Positions 43,587-53,064 of a stretch of DNA of 56,453 bases are shown piece by piece. The stretch is from Bacteroidales bacterium (lineage in GTDB: Bacteria > Bacteroidota > Bacteroidia > Bacteroidales > WCHB1-69). A program made the position numbers and the translations under genes. The DNA lies in assembly GCA_017649855.1 (NCBI GenBank), contig JAGCGA010000017.1, positions 1 through 56,453 on the forward strand. Reading direction: 5' to 3'. The number at the start of each line of letters is the position of its first letter. Positions within the stretch are counted from its first letter, which is position 1. A model generated the notes under the pieces. The model had not been told where the DNA came from. It saw only the letters and a program-made list of their open reading frames with translations, and made no database searches.

Positions 43587-45437
43587 ATGTCAACAGAAGA
43601 CCAAATCAAGAAAATTGACGACATTGTCGTCCGTTTTGCTGGAGACAGTGGTGATGGAATGCAGTTATCAGGAACGCTGTTTTCCGATGCCTCCGCTCTT
43701 ACAGGCAATGACATTGCCACATTCCCTGACTATCCTGCCGAGATTCGCGCACCGCACAACACCATTGCCGGTGTCTCCGGATACCAAGTGCATGTGGGTA
43801 ACCACATCTACAGTTCCGGTGACAAGTGCGACATCCTCGTGGCCATGAACCCGGCCTCTTTGAAGTCCAACATGAAGTGGGCCAAGAAGGGTGCCACCAT
43901 CATCGTCGACATCGACACCTTCACCGATGAGGCGCTGACCAAGGCTGGATACACCGAGAATGACAATCCTTTCACGGATGAGATGGAGCGTGCCTACACC
44001 ATCATCAAGGCGCCCATCACCTCTTTCACACAACGTATTGGAAACGAACAAGGTGCAGACAAAAAGACGGCAGACCGTTGTCGTAACATGTTTGCCTTGG
44101 GTATTATCTTCTACGCTACGCACAAGAAACTGGACCAGACTTACGCTTATCTGGAGCGCAAGTTCGCCAAGAAGCCTGAGGTCGTGACGTTGAACAAAGC
44201 CGTGCTGACGGAAGGTTACGAGTATGCTGACAAGTTGGAGGTGATGCACTCCCACATCTTCGAGATCGCACAAGCCGACCAGATGCCAAAGGGTCGTTAC
44301 CGCAACATCACCGGTAATGTCGCCACCGCATGGGGTCTTTTGGCCGCATCCGAGAAATCCGGTCGCAGACTGTTCTTAGGCTCCTACCCTATCACCCCCG
44401 CCACGGACGTGATGGTGGAATTAGCCAAGCATAAATCCTTAGGTGCAAGAGTCTTCCAAGCAGAAGACGAGATTGCCGGTGTCTGTTCCGCCATTGGAGC
44501 ATCCTACGCTGGCGCATTGGCTTGCACTTCCACCTCCGGCCCCGGCCTTTCCCTCAAGAGCGAGGCTCTCGGCTTGGCCGTGATGGTAGAGTTGCCCTTG
44601 GTGGTCGTGGACGTACAGCGTGGTGGCCCCTCCACCGGTCTGCCTACCAAGACGGAGCAATCCGATCTCAACCAAGCTTTGTACGGCCGTAACGGTGAGG
44701 CTCCCCTCGTAGTGATGGCTGCCTCTTCCAGCGCCAACTGCTTCTACTGGGCATACAATGCCGCTAAAGTCGCCTTGGAGCACATGACCCCCGTCATTCT
44801 CCTCACGGACGGCTATCTGGGCAACGGTTCCCAGCTGTTCCGCATCCCCAAGATGGCGGACATGCCCGACATCAAGCCGCGTCTTGCCACGCCTAACGAT
44901 CCTGACTACAGACCTTTCCGCCGCGATCCTGTCACGTTTGCACGTGAGTGGGCACTGCCCGGCATGGAAGGCCTCAGACACCGTGTTGGCGGCCTGGAGA
45001 AATGTCCCGACGGCCCGCTGAGCACTGATCCCGAGAACCACGCCCTGATGGTTCACAACCGCCAGGAGAAGGTGAACAGAGTAGCCAACTACATCCCTGA
45101 TCAGGAGGTGACCGGCAATCCCGACGCTGACCTGCTCGTAGTGGGCTGGGGCGGCACCTCTGGCGCCCTGACACTCGCTGTGGAAGAGATAAACAACGAA
45201 GGCAAGAAAGTGGCCTATACCCACTTTAACTATATTTGTCCGCTGCCGAAGAACACCGGCGACATCCTCAAGAAATACAAAAAGATCGTCGTCTGCGAAC
45301 TCAACAACGGCCAGTTTGCCGGATATCTGCGCACCCAATTCCCTGAATGCCCGATGACCCAGTACAACAAGATCATGGGTCTCCCGTTCGAGGTGGGCGA
45401 GCTGAAAGCCGAGTTCGAAAGACTGCTTGCCAAATAA
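43587..45437 (+). CDS. korA: 2-oxoglutarate:ferredoxin oxidoreductase, fused gamma/alpha subunit
   Basis: A 616-aa subunit with two joined parts: a gamma domain (about 1-190, VVRFAGDSGDGMQLSGTLF, IRAPHNTIAGVSGYQVHVG) and an alpha domain (from about 225, YPITPATDVMVELAKH, VFQAEDEIAGVCSAIGASYAG, STSGPGLSLKSEALGLAV). This fusion is the common KorA form. With KorB it oxidises 2-oxoglutarate to succinyl-CoA, reducing ferredoxin, or runs in reverse for carbon fixation. No ferredoxin-type delta subunit gene is adjacent. Strong consensus promoter upstream. Confidence 0.94.
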   Translation: MSTEDQIKKIDDIVVRFAGDSGDGMQLSGTLFSDASALTGNDIATFPDYPAEIRAPHNTIAGVSGYQVHVGNHIYSSGDKCDILVAMNPASLKSNMKWAKKGATIIVDIDTFTDEALTKAGYTENDNPFTDEMERAYTIIKAPITSFTQRIGNEQGADKKTADRCRNMFALGIIFYATHKKLDQTYAYLERKFAKKPEVVTLNKAVLTEGYEYADKLEVMHSHIFEIAQADQMPKGRYRNITGNVATAWGLLAASEKSGRRLFLGSYPITPATDVMVELAKHKSLGARVFQAEDEIAGVCSAIGASYAGALACTSTSGPGLSLKSEALGLAVMVELPLVVVDVQRGGPSTGLPTKTEQSDLNQALYGRNGEAPLVVMAASSSANCFYWAYNAAKVALEHMTPVILLTDGYLGNGSQLFRIPKMADMPDIKPRLATPNDPDYRPFRRDPVTFAREWALPGMEGLRHRVGGLEKCPDGPLSTDPENHALMVHNRQEKVNRVANYIPDQEVTGNPDADLLVVGWGGTSGALTLAVEEINNEGKKVAYTHFNYICPLPKNTGDILKKYKKIVVCELNNGQFAGYLRTQFPECPMTQYNKIMGLPFEVGELKAEFERLLAK

Positions 45438-45467
45438 TTCATGTAAAACCATTAAAAAATTCAAATT

Positions 45468-46502
45468 ATGGCAGAAAGACATTTTGTTCCCAGAGCGGAC
45501 CGCGAATATACAAAAGCTGACTTTACCAGCGACCAAATGGTGAAATGGTGTCCCGGTTGTGGTGACCACGCCATCCTCGCCGCATTGTTGAACACCTTCC
45601 CGAAGACCAACCACAAGAAGGAGAACATCTGTATGGTCTCCGGTATCGGATGTTCCTCCCGTATCCCCTACTATGTGGACACCTACGGTTTCCACAGCAT
45701 TCACGGGCGCGCGTGTGCCATCGCCACGGGCGTGAAGCTGGCCAACCCGTCTCTCTCCGTGTGGGTGAGCATGGGCGACGGTGACTCCATGGCCATCGGT
45801 GGCAACCACCTGATCCATGCGGTACGTCGTAACCAGGACTTCAACATCACCATCTTCAACAACGAGATCTACGGTCTTACCAAAGGCCAGTACAGCCCGA
45901 CCACCAAGTTCGGCCAGGTGACAAAGACCTCTCCTTACGGCACCATCGACTACCCGTTCAACCCGGGTGAGCTGGTCATGGGCGCCCAGGGCACCTTCTT
46001 TGCCCGCGCGCTGGACTGTGTGCCGCAACTGACCACGGACATCATGACGCGTGCCGCACAACACGACGGCACCAGCGTGGTGGAAGTACTGCAGAACTGT
46101 ATGATCTTCAACGACAAGGCACACGCAGCCATCACTGACCGCGCCGTGCGTGACGACCGCACCATCATCCTGGAGCACGGCAAGCCCATGATCTTCGGCA
46201 AAGAGAAGAACAAGGGGCTGCGCTTCAACGGCCGTTGCTTGGAGGCCGTCACCATTGGTGAGAATGGCATCACGATGGACGACATCATGATCCACGACGA
46301 GACCACCGAGGACACCGGCATCCACATGATGCTGGCCCGCATGAGCGGTGACCTGCCCGTGGCTCTCGGCGTTATCCGCAACGTCAAGAAGGTATCCTAC
46401 ACGCAGTTGTACGAAGACCAAATGGACGAGCAGAAAGCCGTCGGCAAGTACAAATGCATGGACGACCTGCTCAACAGCGGTGACACGTGGGAGGTGGAGT
46501 AA
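45468..46502 (+). CDS. korB: 2-oxoglutarate:ferredoxin oxidoreductase, beta subunit
   Basis: A 344-aa thiamine-diphosphate subunit: VKWCPGCGDHAIL (cluster-binding Cys), SGIGCSSRIPYY, GRACAIATGVKLANP and GDGDSMAIGGNHLIHA (TDP-binding GDG), then NNEIYGLTKGQYSPT. These fit KorB. It is 30 nt after korA. The stop codon is followed directly by a period-7 repeat. Length and motifs are complete. Confidence 0.94.
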   Translation: MAERHFVPRADREYTKADFTSDQMVKWCPGCGDHAILAALLNTFPKTNHKKENICMVSGIGCSSRIPYYVDTYGFHSIHGRACAIATGVKLANPSLSVWVSMGDGDSMAIGGNHLIHAVRRNQDFNITIFNNEIYGLTKGQYSPTTKFGQVTKTSPYGTIDYPFNPGELVMGAQGTFFARALDCVPQLTTDIMTRAAQHDGTSVVEVLQNCMIFNDKAHAAITDRAVRDDRTIILEHGKPMIFGKEKNKGLRFNGRCLEAVTIGENGITMDDIMIHDETTEDTGIHMMLARMSGDLPVALGVIRNVKKVSYTQLYEDQMDEQKAVGKYKCMDDLLNSGDTWEVE

Positions 46503-46543
46503 ACGGCTATTAGCTATTAGCCATTGGCTGTTAGCTGTTGGCT
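46502..46543. repeat. Period-7 tandem repeat after korB
   Basis: Six heptamers in register beginning at the last base of the korB stop codon: AACGGCT ATTAGCT ATTAGCC ATTGGCT GTTAGCT GTTGGCT. It uses the same GGCTAA/TTAGCC vocabulary as the array after iorA. Confidence 0.85.
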
Positions 46544-46556
46544 AAAGATAATAAAA

Positions 46557-46582
46557 AAGGGCTGCCGGAAACGGTGGCCCTT
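46557..46582 (-). terminator. Terminator of the WYL regulator gene
   Basis: 11-bp stem AAGGGCTGCCG / CGGTGGCCCTT (two G-U pairs) with a GAAA tetraloop (46568-46571 on the plus strand). On the minus strand it ends in six T. It is 19 nt after the WYL stop. Confidence 0.75.
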
Positions 46583-46601
46583 GTTGTTTGGGAGTGGTTT
46601 C

Positions 46602-47510
46602 CTACTTCTTTTGATACCTTTTTAATGCATTTTTCAGTTCGTCCTGTATTTTCTTCCTTAAGGATTGAGGCTCAATGACCTCTAATTCTTGGCCTTCCTT
46701 TAGTATTTCCTGTTGAAAGTCAAATGTAGGAGCCAAATAATACTCAAAGTCAGAATAGGTATCGTTTGTGGCAATTTCTTTTTGTGAAATGTGTTTCGGA
46801 AGAGTGCGTATAAGAGGGATCATTTTCTCGTATGCCCGCAAAACAATGCGTGTGGGTTTCACATCATCACCAATGAAAACACCAAAATAGTTTTTGAAGA
46901 AACTGTTGGCATCGAACGCAGGATCTAATTCAAAAGTTTGTTCTGTTTCGTCAAGTTTCGTAATCCGGTCAAGGGCATAGATGCTCAACCTACCTTCCTT
47001 ATATTTATTTTTCCCAAGAAGATACCATCGTTGGTGAAAAAGTTTCAAACAATAAGGTTCGACAACCGTGCTATATGATTCTAAATCGCTGAATTTTTGA
47101 TAATTCATCTGAAGAATATGGCGGCATTTGATCGATGAAATGATAGTTTCAAGGTACTCTACTCCGGCAGGGACATCTTCCAATAGCAGTTGGTCTTTGA
47201 CTGAAAGAGCATCAAGGAGAATGCTGTTGACAGTCAGGGTGCGCCACATCCAGTTTTCTGTGGAGTTGTTGCGGAGCGATTCTGGATTGCTGATGAAATA
47301 TTGGTGTTGTTCGTCACATTCAATATGAATGCCAAACATATCTTCCAAAGATTGGCGGAGACGGTAAAAAGTGGTGCGAGACAATGGTTTATTTTCATTT
47401 ATACTGCTTGTCATCCATTGGTCGCCAATGCGTTTAAAGGTGATTCTTCCAGCTCGATGTATGACGTTTATTAACCAGATGTATTGTCGAAAAGTGTCAG
47501 TAGTTCTCAT
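46602..47510 (-). CDS. WYL-domain transcriptional regulator of the CRISPR locus
   Basis: A 302-aa regulator: an N-terminal winged-helix part (about 5-65, LSRTTFYRLRQSLEDMFGI), then the WYL domain (about 120-200) with VEPYCLKLFHQRWYLLGKNK as the ligand-binding signature, and a C-terminal WCX-like part (IVLRAYEKMIPLIRTLPKH). WYL proteins sense nucleotides or nucleic acids and often control CRISPR and other defence loci. It is divergent from cas3, with its -7 box TATTTTTG at 47532-47525 and a TTG -33 inside a palindrome shared with the cas promoter region. Hence it is probably both autoregulated and the regulator of the cas genes. Confidence 0.88.
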   Translation of the reverse strand: MRTTDTFRQYIWLINVIHRAGRITFKRIGDQWMTSSINENKPLSRTTFYRLRQSLEDMFGIHIECDEQHQYFISNPESLRNNSTENWMWRTLTVNSILLDALSVKDQLLLEDVPAGVEYLETIISSIKCRHILQMNYQKFSDLESYSTVVEPYCLKLFHQRWYLLGKNKYKEGRLSIYALDRITKLDETEQTFELDPAFDANSFFKNYFGVFIGDDVKPTRIVLRAYEKMIPLIRTLPKHISQKEIATNDTYSDFEYYLAPTFDFQQEILKEGQELEVIEPQSLRKKIQDELKNALKRYQKK

Positions 47511-47524
47511 CTTTTATTTTTTTG

Positions 47525-47584
47525 CAAAAATATAAAAAAAGGTATAGGTGTTTCAAGTTTTGAAACAGGAATAATGTAATTTTG
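47525..47584. promoter_or_regulatory. Divergent WYL/cas promoters with palindromic operator candidate
   Basis: Between the two start codons (47510 and 47614) lie: a minus-strand -7 TATTTTTG (47532-47525) with TTG 21 nt upstream (47556-47554) for the WYL gene; the palindrome GTTTCAA-GTT-TTGAAAC (47550-47566); and a plus-strand -7 TAATTTTG (47577-47584) for cas3. The left arm of the palindrome covers the WYL -33 TTG; the right arm ends 10 nt before the cas3 -7 box. This placing suits an operator that controls both directions. Confidence 0.6.
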
Positions 47585-47613
47585 CAGTTCGAATAAAGAA
47601 AGAGATTTTGGAT

Positions 47614-49779
47614 ATGGATAGTGAAAATACAATTATATCACACGTTAGGCAGTCCGACATGGCCATCCAGTCAAATGACGAGCACCAGCAAGGCGTGTCA
47701 GAACTGGCTTCGAAATTTGCCGAAGTGTTTGGCATGGCTGAATGGGGGCGTGTTTTGGGATTGTTACACGATAAAGGAAAAGAGAAAAAAGCCTTCCAAC
47801 ATCACATCATTAAAGAGAGCGGACTTGATCCAAAAATTAAAGTTGATGGTGATTATCGACACGCATACGTGGGTGCTTTGATTGCCACAGAATTATTTCC
47901 CAATCTACATTTGTTGATAGATAACGCCTTGATAGGACACCACAGGGGATTGTATGATGACGGCGACATGAGGGAGCTTATGAAAAGTACGATTCCCGAT
48001 GAAGTTACCGTTGATGAGATCAATGCCTATTTGGAAAAGCCGAGAGTTGAAAAGCCAAAGGACATTCATCATTTGGAGCGTATGCTTTATAGTTGTTTGG
48101 TGGACGCAGACTTTTTAGATACGGAAGCTTTTATGCAACCTGAACAAAGTCGTTTGAGAGGAGATCATGATTCTTTGGCAACTTTGGAAAAAAGATTAGA
48201 AGCATTTTTGGCGGGATTGAAGAAAAATGCTCCTGACACAGAAGTTAATAGGATCAGAAACGAGGTTCAGAATTGGTGTGTCAAAGAAAGTGTTAATCCA
48301 CCTGACTTTTACAGTTTGACAGTTCCTACGGGCGGAGGTAAGACATTGGCCTCCGTTTTGTGGGCTATCAAACATGCTGTCAAGAACAACCTAAAGAGGA
48401 TCATTATAGCGATTCCATACACGAGCATTATCACGCAGACAGCAAGTGTGCTGAGAAACATATTTGGCAAGGAGAATGTGCTTGAGCATCACTCGAATGT
48501 TGACAGGTCAGCATTCGACGACAAGGAACTGGCTCAAAAAATGAAACTGGCGACAGAGAACTGGGATTATCCTATCATTGTGACGACCAATGTTCAATTA
48601 TTTGAATCACTTTTTAGTAACAAGCCATCAGATTGTCGCAAATTGCACAATATTGCCAAAAGTGTTTTGATATTGGACGAAGTGCAAACCTTGCCTACGG
48701 ATTTCCTTCAGCCTATTGTTGATACTTTTGACACGCTAAAAAGAGTGTTTGGCGTATCCATCTTGTTCACAACTGCCAGTCAGCCTGTGCTTTCTGGTTT
48801 GATACAAAGCACCAATCCGTTTGTCTCTTTTGAAGGATTATCGAACATTCATGAAATCATTCCTGAAGGCGCCAATCTTCATGATCGTTTGCGCCGCGTG
48901 GAATTGAAATTTGAGAAGAATCCAAAAAACTACGACGAAGTTGCAGAAGAATTGTCCCATCATTCACGAGTGCTATGCATTGTGAATACAAGAAATGATG
49001 CGAGAGAGATTTATACCCGACTACCAAAAGAAGGCATCTGTTTGCATTTGTCTAGAATGATGTGTCCTGACCATGTACTGGAAACCATTGACAAAGTGAA
49101 ATTGGCACTTAAAGAATCGTCTAATACAACCATCAGAGTGGTGGCCACTCAACTTATTGAAGCAGGCGTTGATATTGACTTTCCTATGGTGTTTCGACAA
49201 GAGGCTGGACTTGACTCGGTACTCCAGGCGGCAGGAAGATGCAACAGAGAGGGTAAATTGGGAACAGGAAACACTATTGTTTTTGGTTTGCAGAAGCCTT
49301 TGCCTTCCGGTCACATAAGACAAACCAATGATGCCCGACTTGCCATAATGAATCGTGAATATGATTGGTTCTCGCCAGAAGCGATGGAGGCCTACTTCAA
49401 GCAACTTTATTCACGCGTTAATAGTTTTGACAAGAAGAACATCAAAGATTTATTATACAAGGCTGAAATACAATTCGAAACAGCTTCATCTGCATTCCAT
49501 TTGATTGATGACAATACCGTTTCTGTCATCGTGAATTGGAAGAATAGTATGGACTTGGTGGAAAAACTACTCGAAGAGGGACCATTCTATTCGTTAATGA
49601 AAGCGTTATCTCAATTCAGCATCAATGTGCGGAATGGAGATATGAAGAAGCTGGTAGAGGCTGGTGCAATCGAAGAGGTGCTTGACGGAATCTATATAAT
49701 TCGAGATCAGTCCTTTTATAGCAATGAAGTTGGTCTTGTTACAGATAATCATTGGTTAGAAGAATCATTAATAGTATAA
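47614..49779 (+). CDS. cas3: CRISPR helicase/nuclease Cas3 (type I-C)
   Basis: A 721-aa Cas3. The HD nuclease domain has LLHDKGK (H52, D53), GHHRG at 108-112 and VDADFLDTE near 163-171. The SF2 helicase follows with Walker A PTGGGKT at 238-244, DEVQ at 355-358, a TTASQP motif III and the QAAGRCNREG motif VI. It is recruited by Cascade to unwind and degrade target DNA. First gene of the cas operon; I use ATG 47614, although a TTG two codons earlier is possible. Only 2 nt separate it from cas5c. The A+T content is higher than in the core genes before 46.5 kb, a hint of transfer. Confidence 0.97.
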   Translation: MDSENTIISHVRQSDMAIQSNDEHQQGVSELASKFAEVFGMAEWGRVLGLLHDKGKEKKAFQHHIIKESGLDPKIKVDGDYRHAYVGALIATELFPNLHLLIDNALIGHHRGLYDDGDMRELMKSTIPDEVTVDEINAYLEKPRVEKPKDIHHLERMLYSCLVDADFLDTEAFMQPEQSRLRGDHDSLATLEKRLEAFLAGLKKNAPDTEVNRIRNEVQNWCVKESVNPPDFYSLTVPTGGGKTLASVLWAIKHAVKNNLKRIIIAIPYTSIITQTASVLRNIFGKENVLEHHSNVDRSAFDDKELAQKMKLATENWDYPIIVTTNVQLFESLFSNKPSDCRKLHNIAKSVLILDEVQTLPTDFLQPIVDTFDTLKRVFGVSILFTTASQPVLSGLIQSTNPFVSFEGLSNIHEIIPEGANLHDRLRRVELKFEKNPKNYDEVAEELSHHSRVLCIVNTRNDAREIYTRLPKEGICLHLSRMMCPDHVLETIDKVKLALKESSNTTIRVVATQLIEAGVDIDFPMVFRQEAGLDSVLQAAGRCNREGKLGTGNTIVFGLQKPLPSGHIRQTNDARLAIMNREYDWFSPEAMEAYFKQLYSRVNSFDKKNIKDLLYKAEIQFETASSAFHLIDDNTVSVIVNWKNSMDLVEKLLEEGPFYSLMKALSQFSINVRNGDMKKLVEAGAIEEVLDGIYIIRDQSFYSNEVGLVTDNHWLEESLIV

Positions 49780-49781
49780 AT

Positions 49782-50483
49782 ATGGAATATCACGACAAAG
49801 AATTTTGTTTGGAGGTATGGGGACCGATGGCCTGCTTTACCCGACCAGAGCTAAAAGTGGAACGGGTAAGCTATGATGTCATCACCCCATCGGCTGCACG
49901 GGCCATGTTTGAGGCCATTTTTTGGAAGCCTGCCATCCACTGGCAAGTGACTAAGATCGAGGTGCTTAACCCCATCAAATGGACCACCATAAGGCGCAAC
50001 GAAGTGGGTGCCGTTGCTTCGAAGAACCCGATTTTTATTGAGGACAAGCGACAACAGAAGAACTCGTTGTTGCTTCAGGACGTATGCTATCGCATTTGGG
50101 CAAAATTGGAATTCATTCCCCAATGGAAACGGAAAGAAGAGACCAAGAATGCCCGAATTGACGAGGAAGAGGCAGATCTACTTTGCAAAGACGAGAACCC
50201 AGGCAAATATAATGCGATGTTCGAGCGTCGCGCAAGAAAGGGGCAATGCTTCAACCAACCCTATCTCGGCACACGAGAGTTTTCAGCCTCTTTCCGTTTA
50301 GTAAAGCCAGAACAAGAAGATTTGAAAGATCCTATTGACGAGAGTCGCGACCTTGGCATTATGCTTTACGATATGGATTTTAAAGGCAATCCCGAGAAAC
50401 CGGAAGCTATGTTCTATCGTGCTCGTATGGATCACGGCGTCATTATTGTTCCACCTATTGACAGCAAGGAGGTTTTGAGATGA
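49782..50483 (+). CDS. cas5: Cas5c (Cas5d), crRNA-processing Cascade subunit
   Basis: A 233-aa protein with the type I-C Cas5 start (EFCLEVWGPMACFTRPELKVERVSYDVITPSAARAM, positions about 5-40) and the TIRRNEVG segment near 66. In type I-C, Cas5 replaces Cas6 and cuts the repeat RNA to make crRNA, then holds the 5' handle. No cas6 is found in the locus, in agreement. Start at 49782 since the longer frame would overlap cas3. It ends in an ATGA overlap with cas8c. Confidence 0.95.
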   Translation: MEYHDKEFCLEVWGPMACFTRPELKVERVSYDVITPSAARAMFEAIFWKPAIHWQVTKIEVLNPIKWTTIRRNEVGAVASKNPIFIEDKRQQKNSLLLQDVCYRIWAKLEFIPQWKRKEETKNARIDEEEADLLCKDENPGKYNAMFERRARKGQCFNQPYLGTREFSASFRLVKPEQEDLKDPIDESRDLGIMLYDMDFKGNPEKPEAMFYRARMDHGVIIVPPIDSKEVLR

Positions 50484-52183
50484 TACTGCAAGCGTTATAT
50501 GAGTATTATAAAAGATGTGACAATTTGCCACGAAAAGGAATGGAATTGAAGGAAATTGGTTTCCTAATTGTCATAGATAAAGAAGGTCATTTTCTGAAAT
50601 TTGAAGATAGAAGAATTGACAAGAAGCAAGCTCAGCAATTTCTTGTTAAAAAGCATGTGGGGCGTACAAGTGCTCTTGCAGCAAACCACTTGTATGATAA
50701 TAGTGGTTATATTTTGGGATATTCTGAAAAGGGAGATGCGCGGGCTCAATACCAAACTTTCAAAGATAAAGTGAATGCCATTTTTGAATTACATTCGGAT
50801 AATCCTGATATAACAGCCGTTCACAAGTTCTATCAAGAAGAGCAAAGCGTAGCTCTCGAATTAATGCAAAAAGACCCACTTTGGCCGGAAATTTTGAAGA
50901 ATTTAAATAAGAAATTTTCCACATTCTCTTTTCTTATTGAAGGAGATACGGAAATCGTAGCTTCAAAGAAGGAACTATTAGATTTACTTGAAAACGACGT
51001 TAACGATTGCGATCAGATATGTTTAGTGTCAGGTGAAAGAGGACATTCTGTCGAAACAACTACGGCAACTATGATTCCCGGTAGTCAGGCAACAGCTAAG
51101 CTTGTCTCATTTCAAGTGAATTCAGGTTATGATTCATATGGGAAAGAAAAAGGAGGCAATGCGCCAATTAGCGAGGAAGCGGAATTTGCATATACAACTG
51201 CTTTAAATTATATGCTCCGTTCCGATTCGAGAAACAAATTCCATATTGGCAATCGCACTTTTTTGTTTTGGGCATCCAAAGATGGCGAGGCTGGTAAAAA
51301 GGCGGAAGAAAGCATCTTTAGTATGTTTGGCTTCAATGAACAAGATGACCCCAATAGGAATATTGAGCAAGTGAGAAAGACATTCAACGCCATTTATTCC
51401 GGTAATTTGAAGACTTCATTGGATGACAAGTTCTACATTTTGGGGCTTGCGCCCAATTCGGCACGTATCGCCGTAACCTATTGGTCTGAACTTCCATTAA
51501 AAGACTTTGCCGCCCTTATTCTTCGCCATTTTGAGGATATGAAAATAACCGACACTCGCAAGGAAAAGAAACCTTATATGGAACTTCGTTCGATTTTGGC
51601 GGCAGTTACATTGGGCGGCAAATCATCGGATGCCACGCCCAACTTACCCGAAGCTGTCGTGAAAAGTATCTTTCAAGGTATTCCATACCCATATACGCTT
51701 TTTGCTGGATGCATACGTCGTATTCGTGCGGAACAAAACCTAAATATCACCCGAGCCGCCATCATCAAGGCTTATTTGAACAGAAAAGTGAATGATAATC
51801 AGAAAAAAATAGAAGTTATGTTAGACAAAGAAAACACCAACCAAGGCTACCTCTGTGGCCGATTGTTTGCCGTACTTGACAAGATTCAGGACGAGGCCAA
51901 CAACCAACATTCCATCCGCGAACGGTATATGAACTCTGCAAGCGCCACACCTGCCGCCGTATTCGCTACCATTCTCAACCTGTCTTACCATCATTCGGAG
52001 AAACTGAATGAGGGACGGAAAGTTTGGTTTGAGAAAATCAAACAGGAAATCGTAGATAAGATAAGTCCCGATGGTTTCCCGGCTCACCTTGACCTGCAAG
52101 ACCAAGGACGATTCTTTGTGGGCTATTATCAGCAAACACAATGGTTTTACACCAAGAAAGAAGAACAAACAACTGAAGAATAA
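50480..52183 (+). CDS. cas8c: Cas8c (Csd1), large Cascade subunit
   Basis: A 567-aa Csd1/Cas8c: [13 protein letters not shown] at the start, [30 protein letters not shown] near 254 and [15 protein letters not shown] near 325 are family marks. It recognises the PAM and loads Cas3. An internal in-frame ATG (codon 447, 51818) likely yields Cas11c (separate entry). Four-nt overlap with cas5c gives translational coupling; cas7c is 20 nt downstream. Confidence 0.95.
   Translation: MILQALYEYYKRCDNLPRKGMELKEIGFLIVIDKEGHFLKFEDRRIDKKQAQQFLVKKHVGRTSALAANHLYDNSGYILGYSEKGDARAQYQTFKDKVNAIFELHSDNPDITAVHKFYQEEQSVALELMQKDPLWPEILKNLNKKFSTFSFLIEGDTEIVASKKELLDLLENDVNDCDQICLVSGERGHSVETTTATMIPGSQATAKLVSFQVNSGYDSYGKEKGGNAPISEEAEFAYTTALNYMLRSDSRNKFHIGNRTFLFWASKDGEAGKKAEESIFSMFGFNEQDDPNRNIEQVRKTFNAIYSGNLKTSLDDKFYILGLAPNSARIAVTYWSELPLKDFAALILRHFEDMKITDTRKEKKPYMELRSILAAVTLGGKSSDATPNLPEAVVKSIFQGIPYPYTLFAGCIRRIRAEQNLNITRAAIIKAYLNRKVNDNQKKIEVMLDKENTNQGYLCGRLFAVLDKIQDEANNQHSIRERYMNSASATPAAVFATILNLSYHHSEKLNEGRKVWFEKIKQEIVDKISPDGFPAHLDLQDQGRFFVGYYQQTQWFYTKKEEQTTEE
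51818..52183 (+). CDS. cas11c: Cas11c small subunit, internal translation product of cas8c
   Basis: Type I-C systems make Cas11 from an internal start near the 3' end of cas8c (established for studied I-C systems). Here ATG 51818 is in frame as Met447 and would give 121 aa, the expected size, all-helical in look ([35 protein letters not shown]). It follows an A-rich stretch (AGAAAAAAATAGAAGTT), which fits Bacteroidota initiation regions that lack Shine-Dalgarno sequences. No other Met in this part is as well placed. Not shown by sequence alone. Confidence 0.6.
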   Translation: MLDKENTNQGYLCGRLFAVLDKIQDEANNQHSIRERYMNSASATPAAVFATILNLSYHHSEKLNEGRKVWFEKIKQEIVDKISPDGFPAHLDLQDQGRFFVGYYQQTQWFYTKKEEQTTEE

Positions 52184-52203
52184 CAATTAAAATTTATAGT
52201 ATT

Positions 52204-53058
52204 ATGTCAGAATTAAAAAACAGAATTGATTTTGTGTACATTTTTGATGTACAAGATGGCAACCCCAATGGCGATCCCGACGCAGGCAATCTGCCTCGTG
52301 TGGACGCGGAAACAGGTATGGGACTCGTGACCGATGTGTGCCTGAAGCGCAAAGTGCGTAATTATGTGCAAGTAGCAAAGAATTGTGAAAATGGCTATGA
52401 CATTTTCATCAAAGAGAAAGCTGTCCTAAACACCCTTATTGACAAAGCTCATGAAGAGGAAACTGTCAAAGAAGCAAAAGATAAAACATCAGTTGCTCGG
52501 GATATAATGTGCAAATCTTATTATGATATCCGCACGTTTGGAGCGGTTATGTCAACTGGAAAAAATGCTGGACAAGTTCGTGGACCTATTCAATTTACAT
52601 TCGCACGCTCAGTGGACACGATAGCCACAGCAGAGCACTCCATTACAAGAATGGCAGTTGCAACTGAAAAAGAGGCAGAAAAACAAGGTGGCGATAACCG
52701 CACTATGGGCCGCAAAGCCACCGTTCCTTACGGCCTTTATGTCTGCCACGGCTTCGTCTCAGCCAATCTCGCCAAACAAACAGGTTTTTCTGAAGAAGAC
52801 CTCGCGTTGTTCTGGGAGGCTCTGAAAAATATGTTTGATGTTGACCGCTCTGCCGCACGCGGATTGATGAGTGCCCAAAAGTTGATTGTGTTCAAACACG
52901 ACTCAATTTTAGGCAATGCTCCCGCCAACAAGCTCTTTGACCTAGTGAAAGTGGAAAAGAAATGTGAAGACGCACCACGTAAGTTCGCTGACTATATAGT
53001 TACTATTCCCGATCAATCACAGTTACCCACCGGCGTATCCATCAAAGAAATGATTTAA
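52204..53058 (+). CDS. cas7: Cas7c (Csd2), Cascade backbone subunit
   Basis: A 284-aa Csd2/Cas7: begins [23 protein letters not shown], then [25 protein letters not shown], the family's characteristic segments (positions about 12-34 and 102-127), and [12 protein letters not shown]. Six or seven copies coat the crRNA spacer. The A+T-rich leader of 20 nt after cas8c is usual for the high-level subunit. The next gene is rhuM, 6 nt downstream, where cas4 would be expected. Confidence 0.96.
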   Translation: MSELKNRIDFVYIFDVQDGNPNGDPDAGNLPRVDAETGMGLVTDVCLKRKVRNYVQVAKNCENGYDIFIKEKAVLNTLIDKAHEEETVKEAKDKTSVARDIMCKSYYDIRTFGAVMSTGKNAGQVRGPIQFTFARSVDTIATAEHSITRMAVATEKEAEKQGGDNRTMGRKATVPYGLYVCHGFVSANLAKQTGFSEEDLALFWEALKNMFDVDRSAARGLMSAQKLIVFKHDSILGNAPANKLFDLVKVEKKCEDAPRKFADYIVTIPDQSQLPTGVSIKEMI

Positions 53059-53064
53059 CCCACT

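Noticed and set aside
44439..46421. 660-codon open frame antisense across korA and korB
   Set aside because: Shadow of two well-identified genes; composition rich in Val, Gly and His with no recognisable fold.
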